Made by a program: the position numbers and the translations under genes
Notes under the pieces: generated by a model
What the model was told of the DNA's origin: nothing
The model's input: the letters and a program-made list of their open reading frames with translations, nothing else
Databases searched by the model: none
DNA from: Bigelowiella natans CCMP2755
Lineage: Eukaryota > Cercozoa > Chlorarachniophyceae
DNA length: 64,000 bases
Assembly (NCBI GenBank): GCA_000320545.1
Contig: ADNK01003163.1
Location: 10,001-74,000, forward strand
Direction of reading: 5' to 3'
Part shown: positions 1 through 10,847 of the stretch, in pieces
How the letters are laid out: each line of letters starts with the position of its first letter
How positions within the stretch are numbered: position 1 is the first letter of the stretch

Positions 1-223
1 TGTATTTCCACATAAACCCGGATTTATAGTGAAATCGGACGGAGTTATCCATCACATAATTTTTGATGATGAATCGGACAACTTCTTCGGCAAAGGTCGA
101 CTCGAGAAGGCCGGTCTTCAATTTTCCGAAAAATGTTGTCTTTTCATCGTAAAACAAGCTGAATTGCAGGTGGTTTGCGTTACATTCTTGCACCGAGTCC
201 AGAGAGTCCAACAAGGCGTCCAT
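1..223 (-). CDS. Partial hypothetical protein, cut by the left window edge
   Basis: The minus strand is open without a stop from the ATG at 223 to base 1 (about 74 codons), and the frame stays open further upstream to about 260. The peptide begins MDALLDSLDSVQEC and contains a FFGKLKTGLLES stretch and a hydrophobic-basic segment near the edge. The composition looks like ordinary soluble protein, unlike the low-complexity reading of the other strand, which is why I prefer the minus frame. I do not recognise a family. The ATG could be internal, because an upstream in-frame stretch of about a dozen codons reads sensibly, so this may be an inner exon of a gene continuing to the left. Confidence 0.45.
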   Translation of the reverse strand, partial: MDALLDSLDSVQECNANHLQFSLFYDEKTTFFGKLKTGLLESTFAEEVVRFIIKNYVMDNSVRFHYKSGFMWKY

Positions 224-378
224 GTCTTCCAAAGTCAACTCATTTCCAAATTGCGCCCGGTTATTCTCGGTTATTTACGGGTTATTCCCGCATTGATTTT
301 TTATTTTTGTCGTAGATCTACATGTAAGTCGGTACCAGGAATCTTCGTGCTTGATGTAAACATTTCATATTTTAATAA

Positions 379-421
379 CTACTTTCTTACGATGTTTTCC
401 CGATAGGAACTCGGACCACCT
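379..421 (+). repeat. 43-bp direct repeat, copy A
   Basis: This stretch, centred on the words gatgttttcccgat and aactcggaccacct, recurs at 2901-2943 in the same orientation with 3 differences in 43 bases. The two copies bracket the seven-exon gene at 516-1959. Origin is unknown; it may be a terminal fragment of a mobile sequence or a shared promoter block. Confidence 0.7.
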
Positions 422-515
422 CTCTTCACCACCAGCATCATTCGTGCCCCAACCCCTAACCTAACCCAACGGCAAACGAACAGATAGGGATCAGACGAGC
501 GATCTTGGCCGCCCC

Positions 516-1222
516 ATGGTGGGATTCTTCAAAACCCTGCTGAGATCAAGGTGATTTGTCCCCCTTTACGTCTTGCTTCTACCACCACCGCGTGTTGGTC
601 TAAGCAACAACTAAACAACTAAGGTACGCGGCACGCAGGTGGAAGTTTTCGGCACTAGTACAAAGGAGGACACAGTTTGCTCTACGTTTTACCGCGGAGG
701 GAAACAGTGGATACGTTGGAGCGCGAGAGTATGTTTTGTACAAGCCCGGGCAGTTATTCTCCGCAAAGATGTGGCGCCGAAACTTGTATTTAAACCCGTC
801 CCCTCACCCCGTCTTCTTCCTTTGTGAGCATTACTCCTTCCCTGTCCCCTCCCCCCCTAAACCCTTTATCGTCTTATTCTGGATCCTTTCCTTGCACAAA
901 CATCACTTAACTCGAGTTAATTATTCAACAGTAGCAGCAGCAGTAGTAGTCTCGATGAAGACGCCGAAATACAAAGGCAACTTGAGGGCCTGGCAAAGGA
1001 TTTCCCCAAATTTTTCAGGTTGTCATGCATCACTTTCAGCTCCAGAAGTGCACGTCCACATGGAGAAACGTCAGGGAGAGTGGGAATACACACGCAATTG
1101 CTCACTTTCTACCACTACTAATTCATGGGTGTCCTAGGAAAACCGACGGTGTGATCGAGTTTGTAGTGGATTCTGAAGGTGAGAAGGGAAGCAGTGAAGT
1201 TTCATGCGGAAAATTGCATAAC

Positions 1223-1265
<43 letters not shown>

Positions 1266-1959
1266 ATAAATATGTTCAGATGACTCGAAAGAAGCGAAAG
1301 AAGCGGAGGCACGCCTCATGGAACTCATGGACATATTGGTCATAGCTCTTCCACAACTAGTCCCTTTTGCATGATATTTTACTGTCTCTCCACTAATTAC
1401 ACAGGAAGAAGAATCACCAGGAAATCTTGGAGAGACGGATGATTCAGATGGTGACACACATAGATGATTCATTTGTAAACTTATACACCCGCACTCACGA
1501 GAAATACACTCACGAGAGATAGATAGAAGAGAGAGACGGAGGCGGGGAAGAGATCCGCAGTGCAATAATTTATCACTTTCCCTTTGGTCTTAGAGGCAGA
1601 AGATGAAACAGAGGCCATTTTTGAGGAATACGCTAGGCTTGCAACGGAGGAATCAAAGGAAAGAGGCGACTCCGACGAAGATATGTAGTTGAAACCACTA
1701 ATCATAGGGAGAGACTTGCACAACGGCCTGCTCACAACCTCAGTGTCATAACAATCATTTATGTACACATTTACCCCAACTTTTATTTGTGTAAAGGTCG
1801 AAATTGTTTAGTGAAGGAGAACGAGAGAAGATTCTTGGTGACGCCTTTGCAGAATTTGAGGCCTACCATTCCTCCATCAAGCGCGAGGAAGATCTTCACT
1901 CTGTAGCTGGAAGGATGAAGAAAGAGAGAGAGCAAGTAACAACAGAAGATTTAGATTAA
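516..1959 (+). CDS. Small acidic coiled-coil-like protein, 7 exons (hypothetical)
   Basis: Seven exons join with unbroken phase: 516-550, 932-1018, 1138-1178, 1280-1338, 1405-1450, 1594-1684 and 1797-1959, all with GT-AG borders, giving 173 residues. The protein starts MVGFFKTLLRS, has a serine run, then long Glu/Asp/Lys-rich helices (for example DDSKEAKEAEARLMELMDIL and SKLFSEGEREKIL) and ends TTEDLD. The net charge is strongly negative. No catalytic motif is visible and I do not recognise a family. It may be a scaffold or chaperone-like helical protein, but that is a guess from composition only. The third intron holds a (TG)n tract at 1206-1264. The start is the first ATG that keeps the phase with exon 2; an upstream noncoding exon cannot be excluded. 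Confidence 0.7.
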
Positions 1960-3205
1960 GTTCCAGACACGAATAGGGCAAAATAATGATGTTGGCGGAG
2001 TAGGAACACAACATCTTTGCATCGTACATTATCTAACATAGCTGAGTTGTACGTGGGTGAGAGTGTACCGGTGGCATAGCACACACATGGCTAGCTAGCA
2101 CGATGCACTGGAATGCATAGCACATTGACGATATCGCACAGCACCGCCATGCATGTACGTGCTGCATGACCACAAAAGTGCGAAACTGTTGTCGACCATT
2201 CTTGATGACAGGGCACACAGCAAACGGCCACCATGTATGCTGGATCAGATCACACTGCACAATAGCATGGGCACTGTGACTGGTACGGCCAGCGCGCACA
2301 CGAAGCGCAAGCGAGTTGCTGCATGCAAAACAATGCGAAAGCCACAATGCGCGTTCCAAGCAACAAAGCATGCACCTGTGTGCACTTGATGAGTCGTGCG
2401 CACGTCCCCCACATCGCAATCGATTGAAAACCAAGTGGGCTGCGAGTGTTGTTGTGTGGCCCCGCCGCCAAGCGATGATTAAACGCGCACATGACGTCTC
2501 ACATGTGCACATTTTGCGAGCCTTCGAGTTTCGATTCAACTTTCCAATGCAAAGCAGGCTGCAACAACACTTTCCGATCCACTTCGCGTGGTGTGTCTCG
2601 TGGTGTATGCTCCCGTGCTAGCTAGCTAGCGTGCACCCACGCTAGCCACGGTGGACCTGACAAGGCAGCTGGCGCCAGCTGGCGCTGGGAAAATGCACTC
2701 ACTTGCTTCTGCTGCGTTGCTCATCATGCGGCGGGCACTTTTGTTCCTTTTCCACATTTTTGTCACTCACCAAGCAAGAACTTCCCTGGGACCTGAATCG
2801 ACGTTGGTGCCGTTCACACGGAGTGGCTCGGTGGTGAAAGGAGCGAAGCGGCGCGCACAAATGCAATGGGGCGAGAATGAGCCGAACAGCAACGATGTAA
2901 CTACTTGCTCACGATGTTTTCCCGATGGGAACTCGGACCACCTGTGAACGCTTGGCGAAGAAGCCACAAAGGAACCGCCATCTCTCTGCACACCTCAAGC
3001 GGGCTGGGCGGGTGCAAGGACGCAAGGACTGCATGCAAGGTGCACATCATTGAATAAATGAATCAATGAAGCGGTTCTAGAGGAGTAGTTGAAAGGATCA
3101 CAGGTTACGATGACTCATCCTTGACCTCCTCAATCATCTAGACCTCCAGAGAAAGTTGAGGGTTTGTTCCACCCACCCGCTGTGCTCTCTGCAGCGTCCG
3201 GAGCA
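1960..3205. repeat. TGCA-rich dispersed-repeat island 1
   Basis: No convincing gene. From about 2030 to 3050 the DNA is dense in tgca, gcatgc, cacatg and gctagc words and has almost no trinucleotide microsatellites, unlike the introns around it. It contains a gctagctagctagc palindrome at 2617-2630 and copy B of the 43-bp direct repeat. The open frames here overlap on both strands and look like by-products of composition. The same texture returns at 7.9-9.4, 15.5-17.6, 21.8-23.3 and 51.5-52.1 kb, so I treat it as one family of non-coding mobile sequence. Confidence 0.5.
2901..2943 (+). repeat. 43-bp direct repeat, copy B
   Basis: Partner of the copy at 379-421, same orientation, 40 of 43 bases equal by eye. 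Confidence 0.7.
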
Positions 3206-3493
3206 ATGGATCTGACAAATTTTCTCCTAGAAAAAGCAGCATTTTTTCGGTTTGCCTCGGCAGCAGGTATGAGTAAGACACATGGTGTTTTCAGGGTGCG
3301 ACAAGGATTCTGGAGGATTCTAACTTAATAGTAGTGCTCGTAGGTACAACTCGTGCAACACAAACAAAAAGAGCTCCCCCTGAGCCCTCTGAGCCCTCTT
3401 TCTTGGACCCAGGATTGGACTGGAGGAGGAGGAGGAGGAGGAGGAGAAGAGGGGGGCCTCCCTGCAGATTTCGACGAGAACAGTAACATCAGC

Positions 3494-4108
3494 ATGATGA
3501 ATCAAGACTCAAAAGAAGACAGTGATGCTGAGAACAGCGTGAAGGTGATCCTTCAACACACAAGCGGTTGGGACCCAGAGCGGAAGATGAAGAAGGCACA
3601 TGATCTCTTTGAGGAATCCATCAGGTGTCACAGATCACATTTTGACAATGGGACAAGAAGAATGGTTCCGACACTGCTGTGGTATGCGTCGCTAGGTTTC
3701 ACTGTGGAAGAAACGGAAGGAAAATCGACAAGATATCGTCTAGGAAGCTGGCAATGCAGGTCGTTCCATTGAATTAGCGGCGCTTCAGCTCCTTCATCAT
3801 CTAGGATGATAACATCAGGCATCAGCTCTTGGTCACCGAAGTGCTTTGGCAGAGTGCTACTATAGGGGATGGGGAGGTTGTCGTGAAGGAAAAAAAAGAA
3901 AACTACTAAGAAACAACATGTTGCTGTGTAATTCAAGATCTTTTCTTTTCGTAGCGTGCAGCTTATTCTACTCCTTTCAGTGAAGCAAAGTTACGATATG
4001 GCTGTTGAAATATGTCGGGAAGAAGCAAAAGAGGGCATAGCTTATGCACAGTTTAAGTTGGTACTCATCAGAACGATGTTCGTCATAGTTGCATGGCTAC
4101 CTATGTTG

Positions 4109-4148
<40 letters not shown>

Positions 4149-5542
4149 ATCGGTTGTGTTCTTTCTCCGATTACGTAGGGTGTGTGTTACGAGAGAGGGA
4201 GAGGAGTGGAGAAAAATGAGGCAAAAGCGGTAAGAATGTGATGATTCATGGTGCTTGAAATAAGCATAAGATACTCCAGAGAAGAGAAGCTGCTGCTACC
4301 GATAGGTCCAGTGACCGCCTGAGCATGTGTATACGTCCCTTTTCTTCTCAGGTTGAGTGGTATTCTAAGGCAGCCGCACAAGACCACATAAGTGCTTGCG
4401 GAAACCTGGTAGCATTGACAAACATGCTTTATCAGATGCCTTCAATTTCTTTCCTTTTCCTCATGGTTGGAGAGGACTACATACATAAATGTAGCAGGGG
4501 GTTATAATTTCATGTTGATACGCGCGTCTCTTTGACGTTTTCTCTTGCACTTCTCCCCCCGTCGGTTCTTCTTTGTAGGGTGTCTGTTATGAGGAGGGCG
4601 CGGGGGTAACAAGGGACATGAATAAAGCTTTGCTGTACTACGAAAAGGTGCTGCATGCGTGTATGAACTACTATGTGCAACTAATGGTTATGATGGCGAT
4701 GATTATAGTAATGACAGTTGTCTAAGATAAGGATATATCCGTACTAACAAAAAGTTATCATTAATACACTCTAGGCTGCCAATAAAGGGGATATACTAGC
4801 ATATTTCAATCTTGGAATGAACCACGAAGATCACGATGTGGAAAAAGCAAAAAAATGGTATCGCAAAGCCGCTGCTGTAGGTTATCTAGACGCACAAGTG
4901 GAGGTTGCGCGTCTCTGTCAGTCTTCTGGGTAAGAATGGATCTTCCTTGAAAAAGAAAATTAAAGTGGGAAGTTCCCTGCTTAATAGTTTTCCTGATAAT
5001 CGTATTTTAGGGATAAAGAGTCTCTGCGAGAATCTGTGATGTGGTACACCAAGGTTGATTTAGTGTGTTTGTGCTTCAATGTGCAACATCATCTTCAAAA
5101 TACAATAATGTCAGCATATGAATTGCAAAGAGCTATACCACCACCAAACAACCCTCCCAGAATTTCTTTGAATATTCCTTTGAATTTTACCTTTTTGATC
5201 CCTTGTGCGTTGTACTCACGTAGGCTGCGGAGCAGGGCAGTGTTGAATCAATGGAAGAGTTAGCAAGATATTACGAGAAACCGCAGCTTAACGTGCGTAC
5301 AGTATTGCACTAAATCTATCACCGTTTTGTGTACAGAAAGGGACTGAGGAGATGTTCTTCCAGTTCTAATACTATTCACTTCACAACAAAGCGTTGTAGA
5401 TATTGACGCAATGCCACTATTATTTCTCATAGGAATGCTCAGATAATGCGTTGAAGTTAAGCATGCACTGGTATGCAAATACACCAGCACGCCACACACG
5501 GACACATATCCCATACACATCCCATCCCACACACACATGCAG

Positions 5543-5588
<46 letters not shown>

Positions 5589-6038
5589 TTCTACATGTGT
5601 GTGTGTTTGTGCGTGCTTTGTGTGTCATAAGCATGTAAATATTATTGTACATAAATCTTGTATTTGGTTGGTTTTCAGGTACTACAATGCTTTGAAAAAG
5701 GTGAGTTTGCAAGTCCTTACATTTGACACACTTACACACGAGATTAACCATACATACTGTTTCTGTAGAACTCTAAATTTGCAGTGAAATCTCTTTCGAC
5801 CGACGCTAGCACTCGTCAAAAAGCTATGCATTTTCTGGAAAGTCAGCGCAAGGTAATAAGCAGTTGAATCGAACAACACTTGCACTAGCTAGGCCATAGC
5901 TTTGAGATGCTATGTACTATTCCTTACAGGATTCCCTGAGGACCATTCAGTGTGACTTAAACAACCTGGAAATGCTGCACGAAAGCATTTTAGAAGCAAT
6001 GCAGGGAGACTTTTTATCAATCCTAACACAACTGTAGT
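3494..6038 (+). CDS. Sel1-like repeat protein
   Basis: Multi-exon gene whose product carries Sel1-like (SLR) helical repeats, a TPR-related scaffold used for protein-protein contacts, often in ER-associated degradation or signalling. Diagnostic pieces are VEWYSKAAAQDHISACGNL (exon near 4353-4408), GVCYEEGAGVTRDMNKALLYYEK (4580-4647), an exon at 4777-4931 with KAKKWYRKAAAVGYLDAQVE, then ESVMWYTK, AAEQGSVESMEELARYYEK, and MHW joined to YYNALKK. Exons continue to a helical C-terminus ending FLSILTQL at the TAG of 6036-6038. The start is uncertain: MMNQDSKEDSDAENS at 3494 is the first good in-frame Met, but the frame is open back to about 3350. Around 3740-3895 the Sel1 frame (EAGNAGRSIELAALQLLHHLG, then HRSALAECYYRGWGG) is interrupted by tga-taa with no obvious intron. 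Confidence 0.75.
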
Positions 6039-7140
6039 TTGGCTCGCTTTAAAGCATGCCGCATCTGTCATGTATGTATATATGTATGTATGTATGTATA
6101 TGAGACGGATGTAATGAATCATTAATTTTTCCTAAATGTCATCCTAGTGCAGCTTTGCAAAGTATACATATGTATGTACTATGTTGTTCTTAACTGCTAA
6201 TGTGCCCAGAACAATGCAGCGTACTGAAATCATGTCGTAGCATGATGGCAGGATCGTGCATGTATGGCGTAGCGCAGTCAGCTAGATTGATGCCATTGAT
6301 CATCCAACTATATTGTTCCACATACTATCATGCTAGTGCTACAATTTTTGTATTAGGTGCTATGTAGTCTTATTAGGATAGTTCCTAAATGCTGGAGCGT
6401 TCACGTCCATGCGTGAAACGTACTGTGCATATTACAATTGTCATTGTGATGATGGAAGCGCGCAGCCCGACATGTTTTTTCAATTAGAGATCGTTACAAT
6501 TACGCAAGCACAAATCGTAAGACGGAATGACAAGGCGTATGAGCAAGGGAGCCTCTTTATTATTTCGAAAAGATATTGTACCAAGATCTCTAGGCCGCAA
6601 TAATGATCCGGCTTATACGACACATTTATTGTTCTTGGCACTGCATTATATCCCCATGAGGCTACTTCACACAATTTTTGCTGCTTGGGTTGTTTTCAAC
6701 CCAACAGCGACATTTATTCCACAAAACCCTCCTATAATGCGAATATGTGTTTGTATTATCGTACAAGCTATCTACGCTTTCATATCATTTCTTGGGGAGT
6801 AGCTCTGTCAATTTTCCCTGTATCAAATTTCGAAGTTGTCACATGTCAGTTTTTGAAACTTCACGTGAAATTACACAGAACCAGCCGAAGTATTAGTTGA
6901 ATTATGTGTCAGAGGCGCGCTCGATGAGGGAAAAGTAGCATGCAAACGGTAATACCCAATATCATCAACACATAACAAAAGTATGAACAACCACTTTGTG
7001 ATCTAACAATATTAATATCGCACCAGCACAAATCTTTCCAAATAGTCCCTCTCCGGTGGTAAATTGTAGCTCACTAATGCCACCATTTTCGTGCGCTTAG
7101 CTGTGGATTTTATGATGTAGTTTGAGAACTAAAATTAGCA
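6039..7140. other. Intergenic, convergent gene ends
   Basis: Lies between the convergent 3' ends of the Sel1 gene and PSMG4. I see short AT-rich runs, a (TATG)n tract near 6073-6100 and a (TAG)n tract at 7188-7216 that is in fact inside PSMG4. The open frames at 6409-6900 show no recognisable protein features, and no RNA gene was recognised. Confidence 0.4.
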
Positions 7141-7186
7141 TCAATAGGGGATTGGTAGGTATGCATCTTTCTGACGAGAAGGAAGT

Positions 7187-7217
<31 letters not shown>

Positions 7218-7858
7218 CGGGTATGCGACACGAAAGCATAGGAGCAACAGAGACAGCACCACCTAATCGTTGTGCAAGAGAACTTCTTGTCCCATCGTCT
7301 TCTCCCAAAATGGTTGTGGCGCTGGGCACTGGGTCCTGTAATTCAATGGAATGACGGCAGGGAAAAAAACTGGCTGTGTGGCGGTGAGAAAGACTGCGGG
7401 GGTAAAACTACCATGCTTGAAAGCACTGAGATACTGAGATTGGCCATCTGTGGCGGCTGTGAGCCAACCCACACGTAGAAACTCCCTTTCATCTTTATCA
7501 GTTGTATATAAACAGGGGTGTCCATGAACCTGGTAGGTATTCTTCCTTAGAGTATTGCATATATCAATTAGACGCTCTCAACTTATCAACAACGTGATGA
7601 TACCGATACGAATGCAGCGAGACTGATATATCCTCCTCATCCTTCGACTTCTCGTCTGTAGCGCTAGAGGAAGCATCAACCTCGACTTTTGGCGCCTGCT
7701 TCTCCTGAGTGCCGTCCTCTTTTGGTGAAGGGACTCCTAGATCAGCCTTAGGAACCTGCTTTTCCTCTCCCCCCTCCCCTTTTGTGGACCTGTTTAAGGT
7801 TGTAATGTTCGAACATAGAATTAATAGACGTATCGAGTCCTTTTATTTCGTCTCCCAT
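7141..7858 (-). CDS. PSMG4: Proteasome assembly chaperone 4
   Basis: PSMG4/PAC4 pairs with PSMG3 to help build the proteasome alpha ring. Exons on the minus strand: about 7858-7604, 7529-7412 and 7335-7141, phase-consistent for the last two junctions. The family signature is clear: DISVSLHSYR, then FMDTPVYIQLIKM, SFYVWVGSQPPQMANLSISV, and after the last intron DPVPSATTILGEDDG and SSLAQRLGGAV, which line up with the human pattern of SLHNF, FLWVG, LLGD and LAQRL. Differences from the animal protein are an acidic Lys/Glu-rich N-terminal extension of about 70 residues and a polythreonine run (from a TAG-type microsatellite) near the C-terminus. The N-terminal exon is imperfect: MGDEIKGLDTSINSMFEHYNLK is in a different frame from the acidic segment and needs a very short intron (about 34 nt) or a frameshift near 7758-7791. 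Confidence 0.8.
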
Positions 7859-9405
7859 CTCTCCACGGCAACCACTCCCTCGTTGTAGCGAGAGGGGAGA
7901 AAGGAAGTTGTCCTACATGCTCGTTTCGACGATGCGGTGAGCCTCAAGCCGCAGCCGTCGGGCAGATGTCGTCTACGTTGGGCTTGTTGTTGCAAATCTG
8001 GACAATTTTGTGTGCTTAGAACATCTCATTCGCGACTTCGTATGTTTGCACAGGATCATCATTGGCAATGTTATCAAAAGTTGTCATCGAATTTGGTTCG
8101 AAATATGTGCATGTTTCACCTTGAGACTGCGCAATGTCCGCTTGAGACAACTGCTCATTCGGCTTCATTCGTGCATTTTCTTCTTTCATTCTTTCATTCT
8201 TTCATTCATTCTTTCTTTCTTCGTTGTTTTCAGCTCGAGGCACTGCGTTTCGCACTTTGCAAGTGTCATGATGTTTCTTGTTTCTCATTTGGCTGCTAGT
8301 TGTGATGCATTCAATGTTTAGTTCGTGCCAATTTGCATGAACCCCGCTAGTTTGCTGGTCAGTCCTCACTGAAGCCAGTTCGAGGCACTGCATTTCGCGC
8401 ATTGCAAGTGTCTTGTCACACTTTGGAAATGCAGCATTTCATCATTGTTCTCATTGTTCTTGTTTCTTTCCCAGCCGCTCGAAGTGCGTCCAGCTTGTCA
8501 GCAGTGTTGTGCACGTCTTGTTGGAGTGTGGAAGTGAACACGACACGATCAATCAATCTTCTTTGTCTTCTCCTTCTTCTTCTTCCTCTTCTTCCCCTTC
8601 TTCTGGGACCAAACGAACCAATGTCATCTTGCTACCTTGCAATGAGTTGCGGCTGGGATGCAGCAAAGGACGACGACGCGCTAGCGCGACTCAAACACTG
8701 ACCGGCCAACTCAGTTGTGTCCAGCAAGTGCACCTGCCCTGTCTTGTTTCAGAAACAAAGTTGTCGTCGTCGATTGATGACCATCAATCAGGATCAGGAT
8801 CAAATTGGTGCATTGCAACAACCACAAAAAGAAAAAAATCTACATGGAAATCGAAGGACGAGTGAGGCAGTGGACACAAGACGTCATGCTTGCTTCAGAT
8901 GGCAAGAGGAAATCAAGGGAGAAGTGCTCAAGCAAGCCAGCAAGCGTGTGAAGGCACAGAAGCACAGATGCAACTTGTGGGTGCACGGTGCACTTGGACC
9001 GCGCTAGCGCGCGCACAGGAACGCCTCGCACAGCTTGGCAAAAACCTGAGCACTTGTGCTGGTGTGGCGACACGTGCACGAACCTGCACAACCCAGACAA
9101 TTTGCATGCACGTGTGAGAAAGTGGGACGCACGATGGCTAATGCATGCGGCCAGCGTCCTGCTTGGGCACATGCACCCAACTGGTCCAAACGTGCACAAA
9201 CACACATTGCAGCAATGCATCTGGGCAATGTCAGGGCACGCGTTACGCTTGTCCGACATGCGTGATCACGCGTCGTTCTAGCGCTGTTCGTTGTGCACGC
9301 CAAGAAGCATGCATGCAGCAGGACCAGAGTGAGCTAGGACGCAGCACAGCCGTTAGATTCCACAATGCAAACAATGATGCACGCTTATGTGTTCCATGGT
9401 GTCTG
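7859..9405. repeat. TGCA-rich dispersed-repeat island 2
   Basis: No gene recognised. Contains ttcatt/ttct runs near 8180-8222 and two inverted-orientation copies of a conserved core (cgaggcactgc followed by tttcgc and ttgcaagtgt) at about 8234-8266 and 8379-8412. The same core occurs on the other strand at about 16630-16660 and 23055-23090. From 8990 to 9340 the DNA is extremely rich in gcacgtgc, gcatgc and cgctagcg words. Its many overlapping open frames on both strands are a composition effect. Confidence 0.5.
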
Positions 9406-10408
9406 TCACTGTTCTGGGTCACGTCGCTTACGCTTTGGCGAGCTAAGAGCAGTAGCAACATTCACTGTTGCCAATGCGTAGGGACACAGATCCTTGACGT
9501 TGCATTTGGAGCAAAGAGGCTTTCGAGCCTTGCAAATTGTCTGACCGAGTCCCACAAGCATGGGATTGATTTCTGCCCAATGTTCCTGCAACATTTGCGA
9601 TTAAATGTGTGGAAAAATCATAGGGGCAACAACGAGTAAGTAGGAAATGACCTTATATTTGTTATTCTCAAACGTTTATATTACTACATTACCCTTGGAA
9701 GCCACGTTTCTAAGGCCTTTCTCGTCTGCTCGGGATTTGTACTCTACACGAATCAACATCATTTTGATCAACACTAGCAGCTGCATCAGGAAAGAAGAAT
9801 TGTGTGTCTTTTTGTGGATGATATCTGTACGGTGAATAATGCAACTGTGTTCTCCATACATTGACCCAACCAAGCCGATTGGAGATTCGGTGCACGTGCA
9901 CGTCCACACCGATACCGACACTGCGCCCCCAAGCAGTTTGCATGCACAAGTAGGCCATCTTTGGCCCAACACCTGGCAAACATACAACGGCACTAGAATT
10001 ACCATTACCGACAAGTACCCTGCTTCCGTAGTACCCTTTCCTCAGTTTAAAATCAATTTTATCAGCTTATAATCAACGTATTCATGGCTACATACCGGGA
10101 AGCTTGCACATTTCCGTGACGTTCGCAGGAATATCGCCGTCGTATCTCTGAGACAAAATCTCCGCAGTCTGCTTCAGATACTGTGCTTTTCGACGGTAAA
10201 ACCCTGGAGAGGGTTGAGCACAGAATCATATAAATAAAATCATCGCATAATAAGCAGGGAGGGGGGTCAAGCCTGGACAAAGTTCGGCACCGAAGACGGA
10301 TAAACCCAGGTCGCATCATAACGATTACAGAGAGGAAATTCGTTCATCTTTTAAACAAAAACTCATTCCAGCATTCCCAACGGCGTGTGTTGGCAACAGC
10401 AACAACAT

Positions 10409-10453
<45 letters not shown>

Positions 10454-10815
10454 CCTACCGGCCACACTACCTGCAGGATAGATAAGCTTTTCAAGTGTCG
10501 CCGCAGACGCCGTTCTAACGCTCTCCACGGTCAACCCCCCCTGCTCAGCAAATGGCCACAAATTTCACACGACGAAACGTCGGGGAAGAAGGAAACATAT
10601 GATAGGCTCATAAGAATGAAAATAGTTATAGGAAGCGAAGGAAGAAGACCCTAAAACACTGCAACCTCTAAATTCACTTGCAGATTTTTCATCGCCTGAG
10701 CTGTGATTGGATCTGATGTCTGTGAGCTTAGCATCAAAGCAGTTAGACTTTGATAGCGCATCGTTGCAGCGGCCACACCCGGCTGAGGAAGATGAATACC
10801 AAGGAAGGAAGGGGG

Positions 10816-10847
<32 letters not shown>

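Noticed and set aside
2033-2621. Overlapping open frames of up to 168 codons on both strands
   Set aside because: Cys/His-rich, no domains, equal quality on both strands; explained by TGCA-rich composition.
8840-9303. Six or more overlapping open frames in the 9-kb island
   Set aside because: Same composition effect as above; no splice structure and no recognisable protein.
10408-10453. (CT)n tract as possible GAGA-type promoter element
   Set aside because: It lies within an NTHL1 intron established by phase-matched exons on both sides.
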